Shown: one piece after another, positions 1-8,641 of the stretch
How positions within the stretch are numbered: position 1 is the first letter of the stretch
Layout: every line of letters begins with the position of its first letter
Source of the DNA: an uncultured Allobosea sp.
GTDB taxonomy: Bacteria > Pseudomonadota > Alphaproteobacteria > Rhizobiales > Beijerinckiaceae
Assembly (NCBI RefSeq): GCF_945957345.1
Contig: NZ_CAMFKW010000034.1
Coordinates: forward strand, 1-63,559
Length of the DNA: 63,559 nt
Direction of reading: 5' to 3'
Position numbers and translations under genes: made by a program
Notes under the pieces: model-generated
What the model was told of the DNA's origin: nothing
Seen by the model: only the letters and a program-made list of their open reading frames with translations
The model's database searches: none

Positions 1-2
1 TG

Positions 3-248
3 TTCTGGCGCACCACGCTGCCGGCGCAGGTCGAACTCTACGACATCGCCAAGGACCCGGGTGAGACGAAGAACCTCGCGGCCGAGAACCAGCCGATGGT
101 CGCCGCGCTGCAGAAACGCATCGACGATCTCGCCAAGGAGATGAAGCCGTCGCTGTTCTTCCAGTCGACGTTCAAGGCCTATTTCGGCCGTAACGTCCCG
201 GCCCCGGCCTTCCCTAACGACGACGCCTTCTTCGCCACGGGTGACTGA
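3..248 (+). CDS. Arylsulfatase/sulfatase family protein, C-terminal fragment (5' end outside the window)
   Basis: Open from the left edge to TGA at 246-248, 81 residues visible. The stretch VELYDIAKDPGETKNLAAEN is the typical end of alkaline-phosphatase-fold sulfatases (the 'LYDL..DPGE..NLA' segment that follows the catalytic core), and it is followed by a short tail (FFATGD). The formylglycine Cys/Ser and the metal-binding residues lie upstream of the window, so activity and substrate cannot be judged. The AraC gene follows 134 bp downstream on the same strand. Confidence 0.75.
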   Translation, partial: FWRTTLPAQVELYDIAKDPGETKNLAAENQPMVAALQKRIDDLAKEMKPSLFFQSTFKAYFGRNVPAPAFPNDDAFFATGD

Positions 249-382
249 GCGGCGCCGCGCCATATAACACGATGAGCGTGTGAATTCCGTTGCATCCGTA
301 GCGGTATGGATCATGATGAGAGCCTGCCCTTGCGTTACCCGCGAGGGCAGGTCCAGATGCGACGACATGGGCGGGGGGCCAG

Positions 383-1408
383 ATGTCACGCGCCGCAGCC
401 AGAGCAGCTCTGCTTCACATGCTGCCAGCGTATCTGGCATCGGCCGGGGTGAAGCCCGACAAGGTCTTTCGCCAGGTCGGCATGAGCCCGGACGATGTCA
501 CCTCGGCAAAGGTGGTTTCTCGATCGCAGATTCACCACGCTCTCGCGCTTTCTGCACGCTATGTCGGGGTGGCTGAGATCGGGCTTTCGCTCGGCGCCAC
601 CGCAGATCCTGCGCAACTCGGCCCAATCGGCTTGGCAATGGAGGTCGGCGCAACGGCCGAGACCTGTCTTCAGGCCCAGATCAACTTGATGCCGACGATG
701 CAATCGCATACCGCCATTGTGCTGCAGAAGCGCGATGACGAGATCGTCTGGACGCATCAACTCGTTGGCGACGACGAGTCGTCCTGGCTTCTGAACGAGG
801 GCGCGGGAACCTTCATCGTGTCCATGCTTCGCCACCTCCTGGGCGATGGATGGGCGCCGAACCACATCAGCTTCCCGCATCACTGCAAGGGACGGCGCAC
901 GCGTTACGAGGACCATTTCCGGGCGCCAGTCAGCTTCGGTGACCAGGGCGAAATGCGTATCCACATGAAGCGCGCAGACCTTTCGACTCCTCTGCGCATG
1001 AAGAGCTCGGTTCGCGATCGCTTGCCTGGCTCCGCAAGTCAGGAGCTGATCGAAGCTTTCCGACCGAGCGTGAGCGACATCGACCTTGCAGTCCGCCGGA
1101 TGGTCGATGCATCTCTGGCCCATCGCCCCGTCACGCTGTCCACCGCTGCTCGTATCCTGGGTTTGTCGTCCCGCACGCTTCAGCGCAGGCTGGATGATTG
1201 CGGGACCCCTTTCGAACAGATTCTGGACGACCGGCGACATCAGCTTGCGACAGCCTGGCTGAGGGATGAGCGCATCAGCGTGACGGAAGTCGCGATGAGG
1301 CTGGGTTACTCGGCACCGTCGCATTTCAACCGCGCGTTCCTGCGCTGGGAAGGTCGCCCTCCGATCGATTATCGTAGAGAGGGTGAATCCGCAGCTCCAG
1401 CGCGTTGA
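383..1408 (+). CDS. AraC family transcriptional regulator
   Basis: 341 residues. Residues 1 to about 230 match the arabinose-binding-like N-terminal domain of the OruR/ArgR-type AraC regulators, and the last 100 form the double helix-turn-helix (RILGLSSRTLQRRLDDCG, then VTEVAMRLGYSAPSHFNRAF). The ATG is preceded by a G-rich ribosome site (GCGGGGGG at about 371-378). This architecture usually senses an amino acid or related small molecule and activates a neighbouring catabolic operon. Likely targets are the sulfatase to its left or genes outside the window. The amine-oxidase remnant to its right is on the opposite strand and ends 20 bp away. Confidence 0.9.
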   Translation: MSRAAARAALLHMLPAYLASAGVKPDKVFRQVGMSPDDVTSAKVVSRSQIHHALALSARYVGVAEIGLSLGATADPAQLGPIGLAMEVGATAETCLQAQINLMPTMQSHTAIVLQKRDDEIVWTHQLVGDDESSWLLNEGAGTFIVSMLRHLLGDGWAPNHISFPHHCKGRRTRYEDHFRAPVSFGDQGEMRIHMKRADLSTPLRMKSSVRDRLPGSASQELIEAFRPSVSDIDLAVRRMVDASLAHRPVTLSTAARILGLSSRTLQRRLDDCGTPFEQILDDRRHQLATAWLRDERISVTEVAMRLGYSAPSHFNRAFLRWEGRPPIDYRREGESAAPAR

Positions 1409-1428
1409 AATGATCAGATCAGCTCAGA

Positions 1429-2350
1429 TCAACGCCGCGCTTTCAATATGTTTTGCGCGATGGCCAAGCCGGTCTGAAGGGCTCCATGCGCCGTCGAGAA
1501 ATCCTGCATCGAGCAGGCTTCGCCGGCAAAGAAGAGCCTGCCATCGACATCTCCGGCGAGGACCACCCGCGCCTCGGCATGAGCGGGTAGCGCGTGGCTG
1601 TACGAGCCTCGCGCAAAGGGCTGGCGGGCCCAGCGCGATTGCGCGATCGGCTCCAGCCGGCGCCTGATCCCGGAGCCGAACAGTCCCGCCAGCTCGTCGC
1701 GCGCGAAAGCGGCAAAGGCATCGCCGTCGGCTTCGAATTCGCGGGCGGCCTCGCCGCCGACGAAGCCTTCTATCAGCGGCCAGCCGAAGGGCCGCAGATG
1801 ATAGCTCGCCGTTCGTTTCACGAACGGATTGCCCAGGACCTGCGTGCCCGGCTCGAAACCGTCGCAATCGGACAGCTTGAAGATGATCTTGTCCGCCAGG
1901 CCTAGCGGCAGCGCGCCGGCGGCGTCGATATGGTCCGCTGCGCGCGGTGGCAGACGGATCGCGCCGGATGCAAGCACATCGGTCGGGACCGTGACGATGA
2001 CGCGCGCCGCCTCGATCTCGCCTCTCGCGCTGGTCAATCGCAATGCATGGCCCGACGCGTCGATGCCGGTGATCCATGGCGACGTTGTCCGGTCGATATG
2101 GAAACCGAACTCCGGCGCCACCACAGCCCAGCCGTTGCGGTCCGCCGAATGGAGCCAGCCACAGCCGAGGTGGAAATGCAGGCCGTCGTGGAAGGCGGTG
2201 TGCGCCCGCCCGCCGATCCTGTCCGTCGCCTCGATCAGAAGCACGTCGAGCCCGGATGCGGCGAGATGCCGGCCCGCCGCGACGCCGCCGCGAGGATGAC
2301 AGCCCCGAACATGATGGCGAGAAGCGACTCGAACAGGACCATGCCTCGCG
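1429..2350 (-). pseudogene. Decayed flavin amine oxidase (monoamine-oxidase family)
   Basis: The minus-strand frame carries clear pieces of an FAD amine oxidase: AAGRHLAASGLDVLLIEA and DRIGGRAHT (end of the Rossmann motif and the RIGGR motif), LGCGWLHSADRNGW, ARVIVTVPTDVLASGAI, and the C-terminal FAD motif FFAGEACSMQDFSTAHGAL. Two lesions are visible. The GxGxxG dinucleotide motif that should precede AAGRHLA is absent in frame. Also, residues that should separate the 'IDRTTSPW' segment from 'ITGIDASGHALRL' are missing, a loss I estimate at about 100 codons and in frame. An open frame continues upstream to 2523, but its first 70 codons look like nothing in the family. A functional enzyme is unlikely. 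See the finding on the 5' junction. Confidence 0.65.
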
Positions 2351-2568
2351 ATCTTATCCCCGTTAGCCGCGGTGTCGATCACGGTCGGTCGAGACTCGAC
2401 ATGGTCCTGGGCTACGCATTCGCTTGGGCATTGGGGACGCCGCAGCTCGGAAGCCGACATTCCCATCAATAGGGTGACAGGAGCCTGCGAAGGAAGCATC
2501 GGGGATGTCCGCTTGCCGGCCACCTGCGTTAGCGTCTACGGGAATGCGATGCGCAGGGCGGATCGAAC

Positions 2569-3447
2569 GTGAACAGCCGTCAGATCGAGGTTTTCGCCGC
2601 CGTCATGAAAGCGGGAACCGTCTCGCGGGCGGCTGAAATCCTCGGGGTCACCCAGCCCGGCGTGAGCCGATTGATCGCAGAGCTCGAGAGATCGCTGGGC
2701 TTCGCCCTGTTCGACCGGGTGCGCAACCGCATCGTGCCGACGCCGGAAGGACGAATCTTCTTCGCCGAGGTCGAGGCCAATTTCCGCGGCATGGACCGGC
2801 TGCGCGCCGGCGCAGCCCGCATCCGCGACTACGGAGCCGGGCAGCTCCGGGTTGCGACCCTCTCGGCGCTGAGCTCGTCCATCGTCCCGAACGCCGTGCT
2901 GCGCTTCCGCACCCTGCGCCCCGACGCGACCGTCACGCTGATGGTCCTGCCATCGCGGGACGTTCGCGACGGCGTCGCGTCCGGCATCTACGATGTCGGC
3001 CTCGCCGCCGACGAGATCGATGTCACCGGCGTCGTCCACCAGGTCTTCGTCCAGCCGCGCGCACTCTGCGCCATGCCGCTCGGCCATCCCCTGGCCGAAC
3101 GCGAGACGATCGGCCCGCATGACCTGTCGGGCGTCGAATTCGTGGCCTATGTGCCGGAGGATCGCGCCCGGCAGCGCTTCGACATGATCATGTCGGAGGC
3201 GGGGGCGGCGCCGCCGCGCGTCGTGGTCGAGACGATCCATGCGGCGACGGTCTGCGCGTTGGTGGCGCAGGGTGTCGGCGTCGGGTTGATCAGCCCGTAT
3301 GCGATCGCGGGTCACGACCAGAGCCAGCTCGTCTTGCGTCCGTTCGAGCCGGCGGTGCAGAGCCGCAGCTTCCTCATCCTGCCGCCGGACCGTCCGAAAT
3401 CGCAGCTCGTGCGCGACTTCATCGACTGCCTGATGGAAGCGCGCTGA
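2569..3447 (+). CDS. LysR family transcriptional regulator
   Basis: 292 residues, GTG start. N-terminal winged HTH (residues 1-60: MNSRQIEVFAAVMKAGTVSR, then AAEILGVTQPGVSRLIAELE) and the usual periplasmic-binding-like effector domain, residues about 90-290. It is the first gene of a same-strand cluster with an amino-acid ABC transporter and hydrolases, ending 252 bp before the transporter's first ATG. That gap contains a motif that recurs before the C-S lyase gene at 7167, so it most probably controls the downstream genes. The effector is unknown. Confidence 0.92.
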   Translation: MNSRQIEVFAAVMKAGTVSRAAEILGVTQPGVSRLIAELERSLGFALFDRVRNRIVPTPEGRIFFAEVEANFRGMDRLRAGAARIRDYGAGQLRVATLSALSSSIVPNAVLRFRTLRPDATVTLMVLPSRDVRDGVASGIYDVGLAADEIDVTGVVHQVFVQPRALCAMPLGHPLAERETIGPHDLSGVEFVAYVPEDRARQRFDMIMSEAGAAPPRVVVETIHAATVCALVAQGVGVGLISPYAIAGHDQSQLVLRPFEPAVQSRSFLILPPDRPKSQLVRDFIDCLMEAR

Positions 3448-3448
3448 A

Positions 3449-3477
3449 GCCATAACAATACGGCATCGAGTTATACC
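3449..3477 (+). promoter_or_regulatory. Candidate LysR operator, copy 1 (GCCATAA-N5-CGGCATCG-N4-ATACC)
   Basis: Begins 1 nt after the LysR stop codon. The blocks GCCATAA, CGGCATCG and ATACC recur with exactly the same spacing at 7076-7104. This copy also contains a short inverted repeat, ATAAC...GTTAT, of the interrupted-dyad type that LysR proteins use. It lies 223 nt before the substrate-binding protein start. Confidence 0.45.
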
Positions 3478-3699
3478 TTCGCTCGAATGGCCAGACCTCC
3501 CTCGCCGGCTATCCTCCCTCGAAATGCGCCAGAGACGCTCTTTCGAGGGGTACCGATGAATTCGACCATGCCGCGGGCTGCCAAGCCTGCAAGCAATGAG
3601 GCACGACCTCAGACGCAGCCTCCCGATGTAAGCGCGCGACGCTCGTCTTCCCCCAGATCCTGTGCCGTGCAGAGCAACCGTTTCGGATCGGAGCCCGAC

Positions 3700-4584
3700 A
3701 TGACCATCACCACGCGTCGCCGCCTTCCTCTTCTGATGGCCTGCGCCTTTACTGCCTTGTCCGCATTTGCCGGCCTTGGCGCCTCTCCGGCGCAGGCGCA
3801 GTCCTCGGAATGGGCCGGCAAGAAGCTGGTCGTCGGGATCCATAACCGCACGCCTTGGGCCTATCGCGACAAGGACAACAAGGTCGTCGGCATTCATCCG
3901 GACGTGATCCGCGCCGCCTTCGCTCCGCTCGGCGTCAAGGATTTCGAGTTCGTGGTTTCCGATTTCGGCGCGATGATCCCAGGCCTCCTGGCCGGCCGTT
4001 TCGACATCATCGCGTCCGGTGTCGCGATCACGCCGCCGCGCTGCGAGCAGGTGCTGTTCAGCGAGCCGGACGTGGCTGTGGGCGACAGCCTGCTGGTCAA
4101 GACCGGCAACCCGCTGAACCTGCATTCCTACGAGGACATCGCGAAGAATCCGAAGGTGCGCCTCGCCGGCGGCCGCGGCTCGGAGAACACCAAGAACGCC
4201 ATCGCCGCCGGCGTGCCGGAAGCGCAGATCGCGCTTTTCCCGAACAACGAGGCCGCGGTCAGCGCTATCCTCGCGGACCGAGCCGACGTCACCACCCTTT
4301 CGGTGCCGAGCGCCATCGGCGTGATCGACGAGCAGAAGGTCGCGGGCGTCGAGCGCGCCGTGCCGTTCAAGGGGCTGATCAAGCCGAACGGCCAGCCGGC
4401 CAAGCTCTATACCGGCACGGTCTTCCCCAAGAGCAGCGCCAAGCTCCGCGACGCCTATAACGCCGAACTCGCCAAGCTGCGCGCCAGCGGCGGCCTCAAG
4501 CCGATCATGGAGAAATATAACTTCACCGCTGACGAGGATGCCGGCGCCATCACCACGGCGCAGATCTGCGCCGGCAACGGCTGA
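3700..4584 (+). CDS. Amino-acid ABC transporter substrate-binding protein (EhuB-like, family 3)
   Basis: 294 residues from ATG 3700. The frame is open further upstream, but only this start gives a proper signal peptide (MTITTRRRLP, a hydrophobic stretch, cleavage near SPAQAQ). The mature part is a polar-amino-acid binding protein: LVVGIHNRTPWAYRD at the start, the FDIIASGVAITPPRCEQVLF motif, and HSYEDIAKNPKVRLAGGRGS. The closest family in memory is EhuB (ectoine/hydroxyectoine), but cystine or opine binders are similar, so the ligand is not settled. Two permease genes follow directly; no ATPase gene is present in the cluster. Confidence 0.88.
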   Translation: MTITTRRRLPLLMACAFTALSAFAGLGASPAQAQSSEWAGKKLVVGIHNRTPWAYRDKDNKVVGIHPDVIRAAFAPLGVKDFEFVVSDFGAMIPGLLAGRFDIIASGVAITPPRCEQVLFSEPDVAVGDSLLVKTGNPLNLHSYEDIAKNPKVRLAGGRGSENTKNAIAAGVPEAQIALFPNNEAAVSAILADRADVTTLSVPSAIGVIDEQKVAGVERAVPFKGLIKPNGQPAKLYTGTVFPKSSAKLRDAYNAELAKLRASGGLKPIMEKYNFTADEDAGAITTAQICAGNG

Positions 4585-4601
4585 GCGAAACGGCCGGCAT
4601 T

Positions 4602-5261
4602 ATGAGCTTTCTCGACGTCCTCTCGGGCATCTTCCAGGGGTTGAACGTCACGCTGACGGTGACCGTGCTCGGCATGCTCTATGCCGTGCCCTTCGCCTTC
4701 GCCGCCGGCATCGCCCAGCATAGCTGGCGCGGCCTCGCCTATGGCGCGATCACGGCCGTGATCGAGTTCTGGCGCTCGACCTCGGTCGTGATCCTGCTCT
4801 ACGGCTTCTACTACACGCTGCCATCCTTCGGCCTGCGGCTCTCGGGCATCACGGTGGGCTCGATGGTGCTGGGGCTGCATATCGGCGCCTATGGCAGCCA
4901 AGCCGTGCGCGGCGCCCTGCAATCGCTCGACAAAGGCCAGAGCGAGGCCGGGCGATCGCTCGGCCTGCGCGGCTGGCAGATCCTGATGCTGATCGAGTTG
5001 CCGCAGGCGCTGCTCGCGATGGTGCCGACCTTCATCAATCAGTTCATCCAGCTGGTGAAGGGCACGGCTCTGGTCTCGCTGGTGACGCTGACCGACATGC
5101 CCTTCCGCGCCAAGGAGATCTCGCAGCTCTTCTACGATCCGCCGAAGGTCTATTTCGCGCTGCTCGTCGCCTATTTCATCCTCTGCTACCCCGCGACGAT
5201 CATCGGCCGCTGGGTCGAGCGCAAGATCGGCGCCGGACGGAAGCTCGACCATGCTGTTTGA
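4602..5261 (+). CDS. Amino-acid ABC transporter permease (HisM/EhuC type)
   Basis: 219 residues, an inner-membrane protein with about five hydrophobic helices. It carries the EAA loop (SEAGRSLGLRGWQILMLIEL then PQALLAMVP) that docks an ATPase. It starts 17 nt after the binding-protein stop and overlaps the next permease by 11 nt, so the two are translationally coupled. Length and sequence are normal for the family. Confidence 0.9.
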   Translation: MSFLDVLSGIFQGLNVTLTVTVLGMLYAVPFAFAAGIAQHSWRGLAYGAITAVIEFWRSTSVVILLYGFYYTLPSFGLRLSGITVGSMVLGLHIGAYGSQAVRGALQSLDKGQSEAGRSLGLRGWQILMLIELPQALLAMVPTFINQFIQLVKGTALVSLVTLTDMPFRAKEISQLFYDPPKVYFALLVAYFILCYPATIIGRWVERKIGAGRKLDHAV

Positions 5262-5900
5262 TCCCGGCTTCGCACTTTCGACCGTGCCGAAGATAGCCGG
5301 TGCGCTCTGGACCTCGATCCTGGTCGCGCTGCTGAGCTGTGTCGGCGCGTCGCTGCTCGGCTTCGGCCTGGAGATCGCACGGCGCAGCAACCGGGTGATG
5401 CGCTATGCGATGCGCTTCCTGATCGATTTCATCCGCTCGACGCCGCTGCTCGTGCAGCTCTACTTCGTGCTGCCGTCCTACGGCATCAAGCTGCCGGCGC
5501 TCGCCATCGGCGTCATCGCGATCAGCCTCTATTACAGCGGCTATCTGGCCGAGGTCTTCAAGGCTGGCATCGACGGCGTGAAGCCCGGCCAGTTCGAGGC
5601 GGCGCGCGCGCTCGGCCTCACGCGTTTGCAGACCGTCGTGCTGGTGATCGCGCCGCAGATGCTGCGCAATATCGCCGCCCCCTGGGCAACTACTTCATCG
5701 GCATCTTCAAATCGACGCCCTATCTCGCTGCCATCGCGGTCTACGAAGCCTTCGGCGCGGCACTCGACATCGCCTCCGACACCTTCCGCTACACCGAGCC
5801 GATGGTCGTGGTCGGCGCGGTCTTCCTCGCCATCGCCCTCGTGCTCGCCTGGTTCGTCAGGCGGCTGGAAGAGCGCCTGCTGCTTTCGGCGAAACGCTGA
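5251..5900 (+). pseudogene. Amino-acid ABC transporter permease, second subunit, frameshifted
   Basis: In frame from ATG 5251 it reads as a normal permease through EAARALGLTRLQTVVLVIAP and QMLRNIAAP. After the C5 run at 5678-5682 the frame loses homology and runs on to 5949. In the neighbouring frame the expected C-terminus continues: LGNYFIGIFKSTPYLAAIAV, YEAFGAALDIASDTFRYTEP, and ...RRLEERLLLSAKR ending at TGA 5898-5900. One missing C in that run would explain everything: either a real 1-bp deletion or a homopolymer sequencing error. If real, the transporter lacks a working second permease. Confidence 0.85.
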
Positions 5901-5921
5901 TCACCTACCGACGGACCGATC

Positions 5922-7082
5922 ATGGATACCACCCTCCTCCCCCGGCTGACCGAATGGCGCCGCCATCTCCACGCTCATCCCGAGCTCTCCGAGCAGGAGA
6001 CGAAGACCTCGGCCTTCCTCCAGGACCGCCTTCGCGAGCTCGGCATCCCTTTCGAGGCGGGCGTCGGCGGCACCGGCATCGTGGCGACGCTGTCGCGGCC
6101 GGGCTCGAACCGTTCGGTCGGCCTGCGCGGCGACATCGACGCCCTGCCGATCGCCGAGCGCAGCGACGCACCCTATGCCTCGCAGGTGTCGGGCGTGATG
6201 CATGCCTGCGGCCATGACGGCCATTCGGTCGCCCTGCTCGGCGCCGCGGCGATGCTGGCTTCCGATCCCGACTGGAAAGGTACCATCCAGTTCATTTTCC
6301 AGCCGGCAGAGGAGAATGGCGCCGGCGCCAAGGCGATGATCGCCGACGGGCTGTTCGAGCGCTTCCCGATGGAGCGCATCTTCGCCTTCCACAATTGGCC
6401 GGGGCTCGAAGCCGGAACCGTTGCCGTCCATGACGGGCCGGTGATGGCGGCCGGCGGGCGCTGGCAGGTGACCTTGCACGGCCTCGCCGGCCACGCCGCG
6501 ATCCCGCACCAGACGCGCGATCCGATCCTGGCGGCGGCCCATCTGATCATGGGGCTGCACAGCATCGTCTCGCGCAATGTCGACCCGTGCGATGCCGTCG
6601 TGCTGTCGATCGGCCAGATCCATGGCGGCACGGTCAGCAACCAGATCCCCGAGAGCGTCACGCTGCTGGGCACGCTGCGGACCTATCGGCAGGAGGTGCG
6701 CGAAGCGGTCATCAAGCGCATGCAGAGCCTTATCGCCGGCACCTGCGAAGCCTACGGCATGCACGCCGATATCGAGATCCTCTCGAGCGGCCGGGCGATC
6801 ATCAACACGCCAGCCGAGGTGAAGCTCGCCGTCGCGGCGGGGGAAGCCATCGGGGCCAGGGTCCGTACCGACCTTCGGCCCAGCACGACCGGCGACGACT
6901 TCTCCTTCCTGATCAAGGACAAGCTTGGCGCCTATGTCTGGATCGGCAACGGCCCAGCCGGGCCCGACGGCGAGCTCCACAACGCGCGCTACGACTTCAA
7001 CGACACCATCCTGCCAGTCGCGATCGACTGGATGCACGAACTCGCCAAGCGCGCGCTGAATGACGAGCCTCCAAAGCCATAA
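5922..7082 (+). CDS. M20D family amidohydrolase (hippurate hydrolase/N-acyl-amino-acid deacylase type)
   Basis: 386 residues, a normal length for the family. The metal site HACGHDGH (residues 94-101, including the M20D-specific Cys96), the LRGDIDALPI motif, the QPAEE motif with the catalytic Glu, and HNWPGLEAGTVAVHDGPVMA all identify the M20D group (HipO, IAA-amino-acid hydrolases, N-acetyl-cysteine deacetylases). Cytoplasmic, with no signal peptide. Placed directly after an amino-acid importer, it would remove an acyl group from the imported compound. The same pairing of a LysR regulator, polar amino-acid ABC genes and an M20D deacylase occurs in the Bacillus ytm and yxe operons for modified cysteines. 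Confidence 0.9.
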   Translation: MDTTLLPRLTEWRRHLHAHPELSEQETKTSAFLQDRLRELGIPFEAGVGGTGIVATLSRPGSNRSVGLRGDIDALPIAERSDAPYASQVSGVMHACGHDGHSVALLGAAAMLASDPDWKGTIQFIFQPAEENGAGAKAMIADGLFERFPMERIFAFHNWPGLEAGTVAVHDGPVMAAGGRWQVTLHGLAGHAAIPHQTRDPILAAAHLIMGLHSIVSRNVDPCDAVVLSIGQIHGGTVSNQIPESVTLLGTLRTYRQEVREAVIKRMQSLIAGTCEAYGMHADIEILSSGRAIINTPAEVKLAVAAGEAIGARVRTDLRPSTTGDDFSFLIKDKLGAYVWIGNGPAGPDGELHNARYDFNDTILPVAIDWMHELAKRALNDEPPKP

Positions 7083-7104
7083 TGCCGCGGCATCGCCCGA
7101 TACC
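7076..7104 (+). promoter_or_regulatory. Candidate LysR operator, copy 2
   Basis: Same three blocks and same 29-nt length as at 3449-3477: GCCATAA, CGGCATCG and ATACC. It overlaps the stop codon of the amidohydrolase and lies 62 nt before the ATG of the PLP enzyme. It includes the palindrome ATGCCGCGGCAT. It suggests a second internal promoter under the same regulator. Confidence 0.45.
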
Positions 7105-7166
7105 GCTCGGCGGATTGTCCCGTTCTCTCGGCAGCTTGAGTATCGACCCGACAAGAGAAAACGACC

Positions 7167-8351
7167 ATGCATGACCTGACACTTTGCGTTCACCATCCGG
7201 CCGTCGACGAGGAAGGCTATGCCTCGCTTGCCGTGCCCACGCACCGCGCCTCGACCATCGTCTATCCGGATGGCGCGAGCTTCATGGCTCGCAAATATCG
7301 CGGCTTCGACGGCTACACTTACGGGCTGCACGGCACCCCGACGACCCGCACGCTGGAAGCGCAATTGACGGCCTTGCACGATGGCGTGCGCTCCGTTCTG
7401 GTGCCGTCCGGGCAGGCGGCCGTGACCATCGTGATGCTGTCGGTGCTGATGCCCGGCGACAAGGTGCTGATCCCGGACCATGTCTATCCGCCGGTGCGCA
7501 GCTTCTGCGCCGAGTACCTTGAACCGCGCGGCATCGCCTATGGCGTCTACGATCCGCTGATCGGCGCCGGCATCGCCGATCTCATCGACGAGACCGTCAA
7601 GCTGGTCTGGGTCGAATCCCCCGGCTCCAATACGATGGAGGTCCAGGACGTACCGGCCATCGTCGCGGCGGCGAAGGCGAAAGGCGCGCTCGTCGGCTGC
7701 GACAACACCTGGGCGACGCCGCTGATCTTCAAGCCGCTGGAACACGGCGCGGATTTCGCCTGCGAGGCGCTGACCAAATATGTCGGTGGCCATTCCGACC
7801 TGCTGCTGGGTTCGGTGACGGTCAGGGACATGGCGCTGCGCCAGAAATTGAAGGAGACCCTGCGCGGTTTCGGTGTCGGCGTCTCGCCCGACGAGTGCCA
7901 GCTCGCCTTGCGCGGCATCGAGACCATGGGCCTGCGTGTCGCCCATATGGGCGGGGTTTCCGAGGATTTCGCCCGGCGGCTCGTCGATCACCCCATGGTC
8001 GAGCGCGTGCTTCATCCGGCCCTGCCCTCCTGCCCGGGCCACGCGATCTGGGAGCGCGACATGGGCCGCTCTTCGGGCCTCTTCAGCCTCGTGCTGAAAC
8101 CCGTCGACGACGAGGCCATGAGCGCGGCGTTGAGCGCCTTGCGCGTCTTCGCGATCGGCGCGTCCTGGGGCGGAACGCGCAGCCTCGTTGCGCCGCAGGC
8201 CGTCGCATCAGATCGGACGGCAACAGCCTGGACCGCGCCAGGCCCACTGCTACGCATCAGCATCGGCCTCGAAGAACCTGACGAACTGTGGGCCGATCTC
8301 AGTCGGCTGCTGTCGGTGCTAGGGCAAGCATCCGCGAGCAAGGCGGCCTGA
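7167..8351 (+). CDS. Cystathionine beta-lyase-like PLP enzyme (Cys/Met metabolism family)
   Basis: 394 residues, fold-type I. The PLP lysine is K204 in ALTKYVGGHSD; PSGQAAVTIVM and GCDNTWATP are further family motifs, and YTYGLHGTPTTRTLE is the substrate-channel segment. Such enzymes cleave the C-S bond of cystathionine, cystine or S-substituted cysteines, releasing pyruvate, ammonia and a thiol. Its position behind an amino-acid importer and an N-deacylase favours a catabolic role on S-conjugates rather than methionine synthesis. I have not given it the symbol metC for that reason. Confidence 0.85.
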   Translation: MHDLTLCVHHPAVDEEGYASLAVPTHRASTIVYPDGASFMARKYRGFDGYTYGLHGTPTTRTLEAQLTALHDGVRSVLVPSGQAAVTIVMLSVLMPGDKVLIPDHVYPPVRSFCAEYLEPRGIAYGVYDPLIGAGIADLIDETVKLVWVESPGSNTMEVQDVPAIVAAAKAKGALVGCDNTWATPLIFKPLEHGADFACEALTKYVGGHSDLLLGSVTVRDMALRQKLKETLRGFGVGVSPDECQLALRGIETMGLRVAHMGGVSEDFARRLVDHPMVERVLHPALPSCPGHAIWERDMGRSSGLFSLVLKPVDDEAMSAALSALRVFAIGASWGGTRSLVAPQAVASDRTATAWTAPGPLLRISIGLEEPDELWADLSRLLSVLGQASASKAA

Positions 8352-8641
8352 CGGCAGGCAGTCTCGAAACCGCTATGACGGCGAGGCACGGTGCGAGAGG
8401 TGCAGAGCCAGCGAGGTTTCCTGCGGAGCACCCTCGGCCTCGCTCGTTTCGGTCCGACCGGCGCGGCTCATCGAAGCACACCATACCGACGTTCCCACGC
8501 GGGCTGTGGCCGGCGTTTCGGCGGACTCCTGGCCGCCCGCAATGCAGGGCGCCCCCTCGCTGGCGAACGCTTCTCAAGTCACAGGCTTGCTCCTACGGTC
8601 ATCGCGAGACATCGACGCGAACCCGGCTCAGGAAGGCTTCC

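Noticed and set aside
8352..8641. A gene in the 290-bp gap before the formamidase gene
   Set aside because: Frames here are Arg/Ser-rich and overlap each other without a ribosome site; I see nothing but possible promoter sequence.
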